Notes under the pieces: model-generated | Seen by the model: the letters and a program-made list of their open reading frames with translations, nothing else | Database searches by the model: none | Told to the model about the DNA's origin: nothing | Shown: positions 43,484-54,233 of the stretch, one piece after another | Position numbering within the stretch: position 1 is the stretch's first letter | How the letters are laid out: the number at the start of each line of letters is the position of its first letter | Made by a program: the position numbers and the translations under genes | NCBI GenBank assembly: GCA_034698045.1 | Contig: JAQGAU010000029.1 | Coordinates: forward strand, 1 to 54,233 | Origin: Paramacrobiotus richtersi | Taxonomy: Eukaryota; Tardigrada; Eutardigrada; Parachela; Macrobiotidae | Reading direction: 5' to 3' | Length of the DNA: 54,233 nucleotides

Positions 43484-45293
43484 GGAACATCCTGTCCTCA
43501 AGCAATGCAATCCAAACCCAAAGCTTCCGCGATTTCGAAGCAACAGCAATTTCTTTTGAGATGTACAATTTGTTTGCTTTGGAAATCGATACACTTATCG
43601 ATTGAAATGTATCCATCTCGCTGCAGGTGAGAATGGAATAAGATCTCTAGAATAAAATAAGAAATGGCAATCGTAGCCGCAAGGCGTTGATTTACGTGCG
43701 ATTTAAAAAGAGATTATTTCTGGTAATTATTCTGCCTGGCGGCTATTTTTCCGTTTCGATGGGAATCAAAATGTACCGATTTCATTTTTACTGGGATAAT
43801 TATCTAACATGTTATTCTTACAATCAGCAATAATAACGTTAACTTGTTATCCGAAAAATAAAAAAAACCAGATGGAGTTTGGCAAAGCAGCGTCTGATTG
43901 ATTTATCTACTGTTGTCTTTATCGGACCACTTTGTGCCAATAAGACGGTGATCGCATGAGCACATCGACAGACCGATCAAATTATCATAATTGCTCGTGC
44001 GCGGACGTCTTTTCATGCCCAGTTATTGATCGGTGCGGCGTCCGACTGTCAATACCATTACGCCTGGCAATTGATACACTAAGCTTCCCATTTCTCGGCG
44101 GTAATCACCGTCTCCCTCCCTCGGGAATCGTCCAACAAGGACCTCTCGTGTTTCTAATTAACTTTCCGGTTAGCTGACATCATGTTCTTTCTGTACAACA
44201 TGATTCGGTGTTTAGAAGGTCATAACTTGTGTTAAAATTACAAACAATTCTTCTCGCTGGTTTGGTGAGGATTTGCGAAGCGGTGACGTGTATTTGATTG
44301 TTATACGCGCCCCGGCGATCAAGTGACGATTGAGCGGTACCCGACAAAATGTTTACGGAAACGGCTGTTCCTGTTTGGGTTTGACAAGGACAGCATGGAG
44401 ATTCTTGGCAAGTTGCGCACTTGAGACGGGCCACAAGTGGCAAGTTTGTTTGCAATCCATTTCCGCTTGTTATCAAGGGAAACACTTGAATGTATGCCGA
44501 AAACATGGGGCGTTTCCGGTGTGAGGAAGAATCGCCAGGAAAACGTTGGCAATCCAATAAGTGTAACGATGCTGCAAACAGTCTTTACTTTTAAAAACAT
44601 ACAACATTGTCGAAAAAATCTTCTATTTAAGGTACAAAACTACAAATTTCGGATCAAATTTTTGTTTGACTGACGATTTAATTAAGTATCAAAAGTCGCG
44701 TAACGAGACCCGACATCCATGAACAACCAAATATCAGGATTTCGAAAGTCAGACAATCGGAAAGTTCGCAGGTTTTTGCTGGAGAAGCCTCCTACGTAAA
44801 AACAGCAATCCTAGCTCCCACGCAAGTGCTGATTCCAGATGGGTCGAAAAAAACTACTGTGGTAAGAATTTTGCATCACAATCACCGGATGAAAGATGTG
44901 AAACCAGGCCTCAGAAATTACTCAAACTGATAGAATTGCAGAGGATTTTTATCAAAACATGCACACACAACAAAATCAACACTTCATCAGCTTCCCTCTT
45001 GTGCAGAGCTTTACCTTAGTTTAAACAGTTTGCAGATACTTAACTGCAGTTCGTCGTAAATGCTTGTTTTTATGTTACTGTTATCATGTTTGTTCGCACA
45101 TGTTTATTAAGGACATTAATATGCAGTCATCGATTACGCCAACACGTAGTAAGATCAATAACACGAACAGCAAACTCCTAGCAACCATAAGAAGTACGCC
45201 AATATATTCCGTAATTTAAATGAGGTCTCAGCGTTCTTCCCGTTAATACTGTAGTATTCCAACTGTAGAATTGTGAGCAAACTAATCTGCAAA
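43484..45293. other. intergenic, nothing supported
   Basis: Contains the GFRP-like gene's likely poly(A) signal (AATAAAATAA at ~43650) and a second AATAAAAAAAA at ~43857. Short frames at 43956-44177 and 44180-44600 have no motif or conserved partner. Confidence 0.4.
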
Positions 45294-45566
45294 ATGCCTT
45301 CCTATACCGCGTACTCCTTACTAATACTTCTATCGGTTTATATCGCATTCGGCGCTGCGCAAAAGCAGCCTTATGTGGACTACTGCAATCCGCCCAAGTG
45401 CCTCGACTGCTGGAACCAGAGTGGCTTGCAGTGGTGCCAGAGAATGGACAAATCGCAGCGCGAGTACTGTCAACGCTTCAGTAATCCATCCTACCCGGCC
45501 ATCCTGCGCGAAGCCGTGAGGGTGTCGGGCAAATGCGAGGAGAACTATGGCATCAAAATTCCTTGA
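45294..45566 (+). CDS. secreted six-cysteine protein (90 aa)
   Basis: ATG at 45294 gives a signal peptide (hydrophobic 7-20, likely cut after G-A-A at 22, mature start Q23). The mature domain has six cysteines, C31, C36, C39, C48, C59 and C81 (spacing 4-2-8-10-21), with N-P-P-K-C-L-D-C-W, W-C-Q-R-M and Y-C-Q-R-F. That number allows three disulphides. The frame extends seven codons upstream only via a GTG, so the ATG is preferred. The exon is GC-richer than its surroundings and the frame is clean, both coding-like. I do not recognise the cysteine pattern; extracellular structural or signalling roles are equally possible. Confidence 0.7.
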   Translation: MPSYTAYSLLILLSVYIAFGAAQKQPYVDYCNPPKCLDCWNQSGLQWCQRMDKSQREYCQRFSNPSYPAILREAVRVSGKCEENYGIKIP

Positions 45567-46089
45567 ATGTATGGGTCCTTGCTGCAGTAATCGTCAACCT
45601 AAGTGACCTTTATACTTTATGAACCAGTCTGTTATGTGATGCTTCAATTTAAGTGTGATTGCGATTCCTAGTTTTACAGCGTTTTTGAGGGGCCCGTGTT
45701 GAATCGAGACAAAAACTGGTGTGTACGTACATGGACTTGTGCCACATCAAACATTCGAAAGCATTCACTTCCGCTTGTAAAATGGTAAAAAATTTCGGTA
45801 TCTTTGTCGTTTATTTGATGCAGTACTGAAGAGAATCCTTAGCTGAAGCTAGTCTTGTTAAGTTAATGTTAATTTCTGGAAAGATATAAGTACATACTAT
45901 TTTCCTGTTATTTCATGTGGTTATCGCACTATTGATTTAGATGGGTACATGGTACATAAAGAATCCAGATGTCACTTTTACACATGAAGATTTATACAAC
46001 CATACACTGGTACAAAACAGATGAGCTGGGCTAAACCCTCTTAAAGATGCTGGAATCTCTCTTATCGAACACTTCATGGAAGAGTCCGT
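45567..46089. other. intergenic, convergent 3' ends
   Basis: Lies between the plus-strand secreted protein and the minus-strand four-TM gene. AT-rich with no frame of note. Confidence 0.5.
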
Positions 46090-47205
46090 TTAAACATTTG
46101 TCCATACAAAATCCGCCACAAAAATGCTTTCCGCAGAGAGAGATTCGCTCACTTTGTCGGTCGGTACAACCCTCGCCAAGTAACTTCCTAATGTCTGCGT
46201 GATAACCGCGCTAATCGCAAGATACGTCCGCGTACAACAGACCACCATGGTAATACTGGTCACCAGCAAAATCTGGAACATAACGGCCAGTGTTCCCATC
46301 ATCCAGGTGATGTGGGCATCGTCCTTATCATACTTATCTTTCGGCTCGGTGTCGGATAATTCGATAAACATCCAGGATGTCAAAAGAATTGAACTGAAAA
46401 TACACCAGGCGCTGGAGTAGGCGGAGCGCTTGACGAAACGACTGCAGAGGACTTTGCTCCAGTTTCGCTGGATGAAGAAACCGGCGACCATTCCGGCGGA
46501 ACCGGTAATCAGGGCGGAACCGCCCAGGATGATGCTGATGAGGAAGGTTACATTGAACGAGAACCAGCTGAGCGCTAGCGTGTGAAAAACATGGGATTAG
46601 TATTAGACACAAAGGGACATATTTTCTGCCGATTTAATGATATAACAGAATCTGTATATAGGTGCATCGTAGAAGAACCCCACACAAACCAAATTTACAC
46701 TTTGAAGTTTTCGCATCCGTCTCGAGCTGGCAACATTTCAAAGTTTATGTCTAAAATTTTAACTTGCAGACCTAAATACTTATTCGAAAATGTCGTGTTG
46801 AATCACAGCGTGGTTACTTGATTGTCCAGATCAGTTAGTTTCTCTCTGAATTCTGTTTCTGGAAACACTTATAAATTCCTTTCCGGTGATAGTAAAGTAC
46901 GTTTTAAGGCGTTCGAAATGTGAAAGCGTCGTTCGTTCACACACAAACATTTTTTGCGTAAGAGTCAAAAGAGTGCAACTATGGTAGTGTAAGAAGCGAA
47001 GGAGTATTTGTACATAATATTATTACAATTATTCTGAACTTTTCGTCCGACCATGAAAACTTTCATAATTGTGTCAGAATTGAGAACGAGCTGCACTGCA
47101 CTTACCAAGAGCACTCAAGATAAAAATGGTCATTCCGCAACAGAACTGCACCAGGGCTAAGGCGATAAGCGGACTGGGATTAATGGGATTTGGTAGTCCG
47201 GCCAT
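46090..47205 (-). CDS. four-transmembrane protein, MS4A-like by layout (2 exons, 194 aa)
   Basis: Exon 1 is 47106-47205 (ATG 47205, donor GTAAGT) and exon 2 is 46090-46574 (acceptor CGCTAG), phase 1; the intron is 531 bp. Predicted membrane segments are about 13-34, 38-68 (G-G-S-A-L-I-T-G-S-A-G-M), 86-108 and 124-152. They are separated by a basic turn (Q-R-N-W-S-K) and an acidic extracellular-type loop (T-E-P-K-D-K-Y-D-K-D-D). The short N-terminus is Pro/Asn-rich and the C-terminus Ser/Thr-rich. Order and spacing of the segments resemble MS4A/CD20-type tetraspan proteins, but similarity is at topology level only. It lacks the C-C-G motif of true tetraspanins in the large loop. Coding potential is strong. 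Confidence 0.7.
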
Positions 47206-47442
47206 CACGGTCGCAGCTTCAAACAAAATTCTGCCTAATACTTCAGCCAGTTAATTTGTATGCATAGTAAAGGTTCAAGTGCCGCAGAACCGGCAAACAG
47301 CAACTGTCTTTCTTAATGACAGTACTACGAAGAGTATGACACCATGTGGTCATCCTTATCGTCTTATCTGGTGCGAATGTACTGATAAGAATACTTTGAC
47401 GCTTTATGATAAGGCATACGAACTTCGATATTAAGTCCAACA

Positions 47443-47676
47443 ATGATTAGGGGCATTTGCTTGTTTGTATCTTACTTCACACAAAGTCTGTTTTTAATAT
47501 TACTGCAGCCGTCTAAGTGTAATACAGCGAATACTGCTAGTGAGCCCAGTGGAAACGACATTATGCAGACTTGTGGACAGCATACTCTCACTTTAACGCT
47601 AGAGTTCCAGAAGGAAGCCATGCGTGCTCTGCGTTGCTCTGAATTTGGAGATTTTGTTCGAACATTTGACTGCTGA
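47443..47676 (+). CDS. possible small secreted/membrane protein or relic, unit 1 (77 aa)
   Basis: ATG 47443. A hydrophobic N-terminal segment (residues 4-22) is followed by a polar part containing S-G-N-D-I and E-F-Q-K-E-A-M-R-A-L-R-C-S-E-F-G-D-F. The second half matches the frame at 47831-48061, with indels between. The F-Q-(K/R)...R-A-L-x-C pattern also looks like the helix 8 end of a GPCR, so these may be relics of a lost receptor's last exon. Uncertain whether expressed. Confidence 0.3.
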   Translation: MIRGICLFVSYFTQSLFLILLQPSKCNTANTASEPSGNDIMQTCGQHTLTLTLEFQKEAMRALRCSEFGDFVRTFDC

Positions 47677-47830
47677 TTGTTGATTATCGCGCCGATGGGA
47701 ACGCCTCAACGCACGTTGACAGTGAAAGAGAGTGCACAACTTAAACCTCTTGGTTTTACTTTAAGCCATGTAAGATTTCAAACGGTCTGACGATTTGACA
47801 AAGTACAGAACGTATCGTTGACGTCTTTAG

Positions 47831-48061
47831 ATGACGGTGAAAATGGTAGTTTATCAACAGCGTTTCTGCCTGTTGCTTTGGTTCAATTGGTATAATTATA
47901 TTGTAATTTTTCTGTCGCCGTGCTCTAGCGGAAACAACATTATTTTCAGACTAGTAAGCAACATACTCTATCTGTACATCAATGTAGCGCTGCCGTTCCA
48001 GAGGGATATTACGCGGGCTCTTCACTGTGCAGAATTTGGTGATTTTCTTACGTATGACTGA
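47831..48061 (+). CDS. possible small secreted/membrane protein or relic, unit 2 (76 aa)
   Basis: ATG 47831. Hydrophobic N-terminal segment (about 10-28), then S-S-G-N-N-I and P-F-Q-R-D-I-T-R-A-L-H-C-A-E-F-G-D-F, matching unit 1. Alignment requires a frameshift and an insertion of about 12 nt in the middle, so at least one copy has changed frame. Similarity continues after both stop codons (TTATCG.G..GATG.GAACG/GGAGCG), which shows a segmental duplication rather than coding constraint alone. Confidence 0.3.
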   Translation: MTVKMVVYQQRFCLLLWFNWYNYIVIFLSPCSSGNNIIFRLVSNILYLYINVALPFQRDITRALHCAEFGDFLTYD

Positions 48062-49441
48062 ATGAGCGTTTATTATCGGGATGAATGGGAGCGAGCATTG
48101 ACAGCAACAGGGTCTTACTTTTGAAAACACTGTGCTGACAAATTAAGCCTTTCGAATTCACAATGGAACAAACAGTTGTTCTCTGCATTATAGGTAAACA
48201 GGTACAGCGTGTAAGCATGTAAAAAGCGTAAACAGACCACTTGTTGCGTGTCTTGCTTCGGACTGATAGGGTACCGAGATTTATGAACATTCTAAAAGAA
48301 ATGATTTCGATATCGTATATCTTTGTCTCCCATTCATAATTTGCATGTTAGCATTCCGCTGTGTCTGATTCGCTGTCGCTACAATCTGGATCGCGGTAAT
48401 AATTACTAATAATCACCACAAATTGCATCTACATTTATATACACATCTCGTATGTAACGTTGTGTACATCTCAGAACAGATTTCTTTGCACCATTTTACA
48501 TTTCGACATTTAACTCTGGTTTCCTTTGGTAACCCAGTGCCTGCTAAAGCCGAGTGCGCTTCTCTAGATTACAATTTCCGTTTAGCAAGAAATTCGTAAC
48601 GTATCCGTATGTACCAGCACGAAATATTTTGTAAAAACTGCATGACTCGACTCCAGAAAAAGCGAAATTGTACAGTGTGTCGATGAGTCAATTGCAGTTT
48701 AAATGCCACAGCCTAATGCAGTCAGGAAGCGGTAGCGATAGTCCTGTTTGAGAAGTAGCGTTTAGGCAGCAAAACAACTCTTGGACGGCGACTAACCAGT
48801 GTTAAAGTGAAATACCGCTGTTGTCAAAAGTCAGCCAGAATAAGGAAGCTCGTGCGATAAAAATAAACGTTTGGATTGGAATTAGCTGACAAGTAAACAA
48901 TTTTGTATATGAAATCCGCATGCATAAATATACGCCCACTATCCGTAAAATCTGCAAAATCTGGTGAGTGTAGAACAATCTGTTGTTTTCTACCCAGCAC
49001 AAACGGTGACAAGTTATGATTTTCTGAAGTTGATAGTGCGTAAGTTGGCGGACTATGAATAAAGGTTGCGATCTCGGTCAGATTGTGATACCGCTGTTAC
49101 GCATTAATAATTAAAAAAATTCATAGCTTGGTAGAAGACAAAGAACCGCTCAATACTGACCAGATTCCGAAGATTTTAATGATAACAGAACGCCGAGGTA
49201 CGTGCAGAACGTGAGCAGAACGTGAGACACATATGACTGACAAGGGATTGCTCTACCCTGTGATCTGGTCATTGTTCTGCCGCCACTAAGATGCAGGTTT
49301 GCAAAGTGTTCACCTGTGGCATGAGATGTATTGTTTGTTGACGTCTGTGTGGTCCAATGATGCCTGATGGCGACGTTGTATGTGTGGTGGATGTGTAGTG
49401 TTGATGCACAAGTAGTTTAAACTCCCATAGCATTAAGGAAG

Positions 49442-49709
49442 TCAGCCATAACCGGCAAATGGGTTACCTGCTTGCGAAATGAACTAGTAAGAAACAATGC
49501 GCCCAAGTTGTGGTGATTACCAGTCTACCGAAGTCTGTTTGTTTCGGAGCAAGTTCACATATGGCGCTTTGTTTGTTTTAAATATTCGAAACGTCTACTG
49601 TGATGAACCGTTAACATGGCGGACGGAAAGAGATGACGGCGACTCATCAGACTCGGTGGAATCTCAGCCATAACCGGCAAATGGGATACCTGCGTGCGAA
49701 ATGGATTAT
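49442..49709. repeat. 45 bp direct repeat pair, 223 bp apart
   Basis: TCAGCCATAACCGGCAAATG begins both copies (49442 and 49665), followed by GG(T/A)TACCTGC(T/G)TGCGAAATG. Only a few mismatches over 45 bp, in an otherwise unrelated stretch. Confidence 0.8.
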
Positions 49710-50487
49710 AAATTGTAAATTAGGGAGTACGAAAACATTATTCATTTATTTAATTATTAAGTAGTTTTTTAAAGCAGAAACACTGACGTATAATTACCGG
49801 GGCGTTTGGTCTTAATTGCGTGGATTGTTCGAGAGTCGTGGCTGTAACATTAGAACGCAGCACCAAAGCCGTTATATGCAGAGAAAATGTCGTCTGGGTA
49901 TGAAATAAATCCTTGACTAAAGTCTTAGCTAAACCGGTTATTTTCAGCAGGCCGATTGAAACGTGTACTCTAGCACCGGTGCGCATAAATATGCTGTGGC
50001 CTTCGTATACAGTCGGTTGTTGAAAACTTGTCAATTGTTACACAATTCTGATTACATGATTTGTGTGCGATGTTTCCTTGTGTCATTCTTTAGCAATAAA
50101 TCTATTCTGATGCGGAACTCGTTTTCTACAGAGTACGATGTACATATAGCATGAATAAGATATGTGGAATGTGGCTCAAGTCTCAGTTCGCCGAAAAGTT
50201 CCGCATATAGTGGAACGTACAGTTGTTATGTCAGCAAACCCCAGGGTTCCGCGAACGCCATATCGCCTGCAGCAAAACGATGAACTACCGTCGCATATGA
50301 GCGCATGACTGCGCAACTTATCCGGATAAAAACAAACGGATTTCATTCAGTTTCTTCGACATTTATCAGACTTCCCTGTGCTGTAGATTGACTAGTCGTC
50401 TGCAGTTAGTTGTTTGGTACGCCTAGCAAGTGATCTTGTGTGGATTTTGCGAGCTCCGATTATTCCATCTCCTAGAATCACTGAAAA

Positions 50488-50694
50488 ATGAAACGATTTG
50501 TCTGTTTATTGTTTCTTGCCGCACTTGTGACCACAATTAACGGGCGCGGTAGCGATGGACGGCGCACTGTCCTTGGCGTAGACCGGCCGCTGGTGGCAAG
50601 AGGAAATGACACGGTCAACGACGGCAGCCATACCGATGCCGTCCAACCAGGAACTGACACAAAAGCAGGACCATCACCGACTGGTGCGCATTAG
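50488..50694 (+). CDS. small secreted protein without cysteines (68 aa)
   Basis: ATG 50488 (context AAAAATGA). The signal peptide is clear: M-K-R-F-V-C then L-L-F-L-A-A-L-V-T-T-I, with cleavage probably after N-G at 19. The mature part is Gly/Asp/Thr/Arg-rich (G-R-R at 24-26, N-D-T glycosylation site at 40-42, P-G-T-D-T-K), without cysteine after the signal and likely unstructured. It ends at TAG 50692-50694. No family recognised. Basic pairs could be processing sites. A short frame with a good signal peptide is the only evidence. Confidence 0.5.
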   Translation: MKRFVCLLFLAALVTTINGRGSDGRRTVLGVDRPLVARGNDTVNDGSHTDAVQPGTDTKAGPSPTGAH

Positions 50695-52323
50695 CCCAAT
50701 CTGCGCGTGCCGGAGCAGACCGGCTGGCATGTATCCAACTTCGAATCAGGAAAGCACCGCTAACTCACACGGCGCAAGTTGTATATCGTCAATGAGAGTG
50801 TTTGTGCTGTTTTGTTCGCGAAATACGAGCCATGAAATCTATGTATTGCCTTGAGTATGCATGACTGTTCCATCTTCTTATTATGTGAGCTGTTCTTCTA
50901 TGCAGTTTGGGAAGAAAACGATGAGTGTTGATCAAGTCAGTCTAGCGTGAAACGTAGATAAATTATTACCATCTCCTCTTTACTTCCTTTCGAACATGTG
51001 TGAATTAGTCTTTTAAACAAAAATCCATCAGCCTTAGAATCCCAAATTCCAAATCAGCTGATTCGATTGGTGTATTTTCACGTAGCAATGCGATAGCATC
51101 CAACCAGTTTAGACTGTAGAGGACTTCTCTTTGTGTTTAGAGGACGAGTTATGAGCACGGGTTATCATTACGAGGCAGCTATGAGTTGTGAGGTAACCAC
51201 AGTCTACATCTACTATTATTATTATTATTATTATTACAACACAAGAGCAGACAACCCATCTGGGACTTCAAGTCTGGTCGCACTAGTCTGGTCGCACTAT
51301 TATATAGACCTTCTCTTTCAGCAGTAGTAGCGTCTTGTCAGCGCCGTTACCGGGACATTCTTACACTTAAACAGTCACAACGTGCCATTCCCGGCATTCC
51401 GGGGTGTGGTGTATTGTCGTATTCTCCAGATTGTGGTCAAAGAGTGGCCGCACTGTTGTACTTAGCGATTGGACATATGCTAGAGTACTACTGTATCTTT
51501 CTGTACTATTCAGATGGTTATTGGCTCAGCAGCGAGCGGTCCTATTAAGAAATTATTATGCCGCCGCAATACATCACACCGGGAAAGCGCACCACTCAAC
51601 GACTAACAAACGGGTTCGTATCCTTCGCCAGGGCGCTTGATGATGCCTGTGTGTAGCCAGCAGTTCTGCGGACAACACCACCATGACGGATATCACTTTC
51701 ATTAACAAGATACGGTAAACTGCACATTGCAGAAATCCAAATGGCTAGCAGTAATTTAACCCGACACAGTGAACAGAATACTAATTACTGTTTGCTCGCT
51801 GTCTGCTGCCGAGTAATATAAGCTCGCTCAAATGCAAAAAATAGAAATAACCGTCGATTCGATGTCTTTAATGGAGCCAGCGCTGTAATGTCAACATAGA
51901 AAAACTGGATTACATCTCAGCAGGTGCTCCTATGGCATTATTTGTCTTAGTCGCTGCTGTGTTTGATTTAATGTCGGTCAACAGAATTCGCGCGCACTCA
52001 ATTAATCCCGGCGTTTGTCCAGATGGAACGCAGCTGCTTTCGTGAGACTAACACTTTTCTTACCTGTATGTACAGTACTTTCTGCAGCCGCTCTTATTAA
52101 ACCGCAGAGAAAAGTTTGGCAACTGAAAAGGCTTATTCAGCCACCCGATCACAAATGTTTCCTAAATGAAAGTTTAGTATCTGATTAATTTTAGTTTTCA
52201 GTAATACCAAGCCATCAGAACTGAGCCCTTTAAGCACACCATTACGCACCTAACTGACCGGTATACAGCATTAACTGCCTGGCTTTTTTGGGCGAATCTG
52301 GCAAGTATTGACTGCCTTTAACC
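50695..52323. other. intergenic, nothing supported
   Basis: Contains the TAT-type microsatellite at 51211-51236. No gene signal; sequences just before 52324 would be the 5' flank of the GPCR. Confidence 0.4.
51211..51236 (+). repeat. (ATT)n microsatellite
   Basis: About eight ATT/TAT units in a row. Confidence 0.9.
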
Positions 52324-53523
52324 ATGGAGAGCTGTACTTCTTCTTACGTCTTTAACGGTTCCATCCATGACACATCGGGAAACCCTGTGTTAACGAACAG
52401 TACAGAATCAAACAGTACAACCCTTCAGTCTGATTTGACTTACGACGTTGTAATTACTTCCATCGTTCTCATCGTCGCATCATTGACGAATGGAGTCGTT
52501 CTATTTTTGTTTTTTAAACGCTCATTGTTTCGTACACCGTTTGCCGTTCATGTTGTTAACTTACTGATCACGAATACAGTGTTTGTATTTTTTGGAGCAA
52601 TAATTGGCACGTACTTGGATCCCCTGTATGATGGCACGGAACGGCCAGCAATTTTATGCTTCGCGCTTCTTTATTTGGATTATGTCTTAACGTCAGCGAT
52701 TATGTACTCGCACATGGTTATTTCACTGAACCGAGCGTGCGCCGTGTTGTTTCCAATTTATTACAAAACTTATTACACGAAAAAGGCGGCGATTGTGACC
52801 ACCATAGCGGTCCTAGTATTTGTGCATCTTTTTTGCACACCCGAGGTGTTCATTAGTGTACTGCAGAAGCGTACACGGCGGGAGCACTGTAATTATGAAG
52901 GTAAAAAGGATGACTACATGAAATCGACTCTTTTTGTATGCAATATAATTCCTTTGTGCATTATTATTGTGCTATTTTTTGTGACATTAATAGCAAGGGC
53001 GTACACCAGTGCAACAAGCAATACTGCCCGCACGAAGACACAGTCAAGACAGCACAAAGCATTTGTCGTGCTGGGTATTGTGACGGCTGTGGAAACATGT
53101 TCTTGGCTTCCAACAAAAATCACCGGTCTTTTGGCCGCCTTTAAGCCGTGTTTTGTTGGTGGGACACTGGTTGTTGTCTTTGGATGGTTGTATTATATTC
53201 CGATTGTTATTGATCCTATAATGTACGTTCTGACGTTAAGAGAGCTGAAAGATCCGTTTATGGAAATCTCGCAGGATATGTGGAAACGATATTGCGACTC
53301 AGCCCACTGTTGCCGCACACGCACCCCAATCCCACTGCAGAGTGTTGGAAATCCAGCGGTTTTGCTTCGAGATCCAGTCCAGCAATCAGAAGCTGTACAC
53401 GCAGGGATACGGCGTTTCTGGAATGGATTGTACGATATTGAAAACTGTCATGTAACAGCTCGCCTGCAAGACCTAGGATTGTTGGGTACGTGGCGGCAGA
53501 TGCTAGCTTGTCTGAACAGCTGA
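52324..53523 (+). CDS. orphan rhodopsin-type GPCR, single exon (399 aa)
   Basis: A seven-transmembrane receptor of the plasma membrane. ATG 52324 precedes an N-glycosylation-rich N-terminus (five N-x-S/T sites in the first 40 residues). Hydrophobic segments are at about 42-66, 73-98, 106-138, 153-177, 202-230, 243-272 and 278-304. TM3 ends N-R-A-C-A-V-L-F-P (Arg kept, Asp replaced by Asn) and TM7 has D-P-I-M-Y for NPxxY. Loop 2 carries H-C-N-Y, but the partner Cys near TM3 is in A-I-L-C-F. TM6 has E-T-C-S-W-L-P instead of CWxP. A ~90-residue C-tail follows with a Cys-rich start (C-D-S-A-H-C-C-R). Only distantly like the GPCR at 4189-5217. Ligand unknown. Confidence 0.88.
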   Translation: MESCTSSYVFNGSIHDTSGNPVLTNSTESNSTTLQSDLTYDVVITSIVLIVASLTNGVVLFLFFKRSLFRTPFAVHVVNLLITNTVFVFFGAIIGTYLDPLYDGTERPAILCFALLYLDYVLTSAIMYSHMVISLNRACAVLFPIYYKTYYTKKAAIVTTIAVLVFVHLFCTPEVFISVLQKRTRREHCNYEGKKDDYMKSTLFVCNIIPLCIIIVLFFVTLIARAYTSATSNTARTKTQSRQHKAFVVLGIVTAVETCSWLPTKITGLLAAFKPCFVGGTLVVVFGWLYYIPIVIDPIMYVLTLRELKDPFMEISQDMWKRYCDSAHCCRTRTPIPLQSVGNPAVLLRDPVQQSEAVHAGIRRFWNGLYDIENCHVTARLQDLGLLGTWRQMLACLNS

Positions 53524-54233
53524 TGCTGTTCGGACCAGCTTGGTTACTGTTTTTACGGTGGATCTACGCAACCCGCCGAGCTGCATGCGATAAAGATGCG
53601 CTCGGGTACATGGCAACAGCGTCCGAATTTAGGCTCGTTTGGAAGGGTGGACCAGGGAGCCCACGTAAGAATTACAGCTTTATCAGTAACGCCAAGAGGA
53701 AATATTATTCCACTTCGCAACTGTGTGCCGTGGGCCGGAAATGGTGCCCTTCCCTGTCGAACAGCCTATCCATATATATGGAAGTGTTTTTAGAACCCAT
53801 CCAGTTTTCCGGGCAAAAGATCTCCCGGAACGGAAACTTAAAAGAGCGCTGTCAGCATTCTTTTAAGTTGAATTACGAAGACAGAATCCTTGTGTTTAAT
53901 ACTGGCTAACCTGCCTAGAATCATGCTCTTCGCTGCTAAATGGTCTGTCAAGTAGCTAGGCTGTTTGTTCACATAACGACTTATCTAGTTCACATTATTA
54001 TTATTATTATTATTATTTCATTACATGGCAGGTAGCCCGTATATTGCTACCGATGACATTGGTGGCACGGGAGTTTAAACCTGGCAGAACAAACACGGTA
54101 TTATACCGATGTTGAAGCATTTGCAGTTAGAATTAAATGAGAAAAAAAAGGTTAAGCAAGGGAAATATTAGACAGTGAATGCCGAAAAGATGCTAATGAA
54201 CTACAGTCCAGCGGATTGTTTCCGATTCTTTCC
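53524..54233. other. 3' flank with (ATT)n microsatellite
   Basis: An open frame overlapping the GPCR end (53490-53909) continues here, but it begins inside the receptor in another frame and has no motif. A pure ATT/TTA repeat lies at 53995-54016. No further gene seen before the window ends. Confidence 0.45.

Larger units (their letters stand above)
47206..50487. other. intergenic with a duplicated short coding-like segment
   Basis: Apart from the repeat pairs at 47443-48061 and 49442-49709, no gene is supported. The long minus frames at 48802-49012 and 49750-50034 lack any motif. Confidence 0.4.

Noticed and set aside
53490..53909. 139-codon frame overlapping the GPCR end
   Set aside because: Starts inside the receptor in another frame and lacks any domain; probably 3' untranslated sequence.
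1..54233. CRISPR arrays, rRNA genes, tRNA genes, prophage
   Set aside because: No regular short repeats with spacers, no rRNA-like conserved stretches and no convincing A/B box pair seen; the window is animal nuclear DNA.

Overview
The window is eukaryotic nuclear DNA from a small-genome animal. The supported genes are single-exon or have short GT..AG introns, are spaced 1-10 kb apart on both strands, and include animal families: two rhodopsin-type GPCRs, a BET1-type SNARE and a GTP cyclohydrolase I feedback regulator (GFRP). The two single-exon GPCRs carry N-C-I-W / N-R-A-C in place of DRY and D-P-x-x-x in place of NPxxY. They resemble lineage-expanded orphan receptors I associate with tardigrades. 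A tardigrade or related ecdysozoan is my best guess; it is inferred, not proven. I saw no rRNA, tRNA, CRISPR or bacterial operon.

Layout. (1) 1-5.2 kb: two tandem copies of an unknown hydrophobic protein (the first cut by the window edge), a ~418 bp inverted-repeat element between them, and a GPCR on the minus strand. (2) 5.4-29.3 kb: a degenerate tandem array dominated by one unknown multi-pass membrane protein family. There are four two-exon copies, all on the minus strand (7.2-8.4, 9.9-10.9, 15.1-16.1 and 26.9-27.9 kb), with identical exon structure, conserved upstream boxes, and several orphan promoter or decayed-exon copies between them. One copy has lost its conserved start frame; another has a 1.1 kb terminal-inverted-repeat transposon 74 bp upstream of its ATG. 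Smaller MITEs and foldback sequences are scattered through the array. (3) 30.8-37 kb: small secreted-peptide genes on the minus strand. One is a single-exon 92-residue precursor; two are tandem two-exon paralogues with an invariant Trp/Pro-rich two-cysteine core. (4) 37.7-41 kb: the BET1-like SNARE gene, with an AT-rich 1.2 kb intron and AT-rich flanks. (5) 42.4-43.5 kb: the GFRP gene, with two phase-compatible candidate last exons. (6) 45.3-47.2 kb: a six-cysteine secreted protein and a two-exon four-TM protein on the minus strand. (7) 47.4-54.2 kb: a degenerate duplicated short coding segment, a small secreted peptide, and a second GPCR.

The genes do not form an operon. They combine housekeeping functions (membrane fusion, tetrahydrobiopterin control) with likely fast-evolving lineage-specific genes (receptors, secreted peptides, an unknown membrane family). 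The best candidates for an undescribed system are the four-member membrane protein array with its shared upstream boxes and the paired Trp/Pro secreted peptides. All exon joins were made by reading splice signals and phase only; no transcript or database evidence was available.
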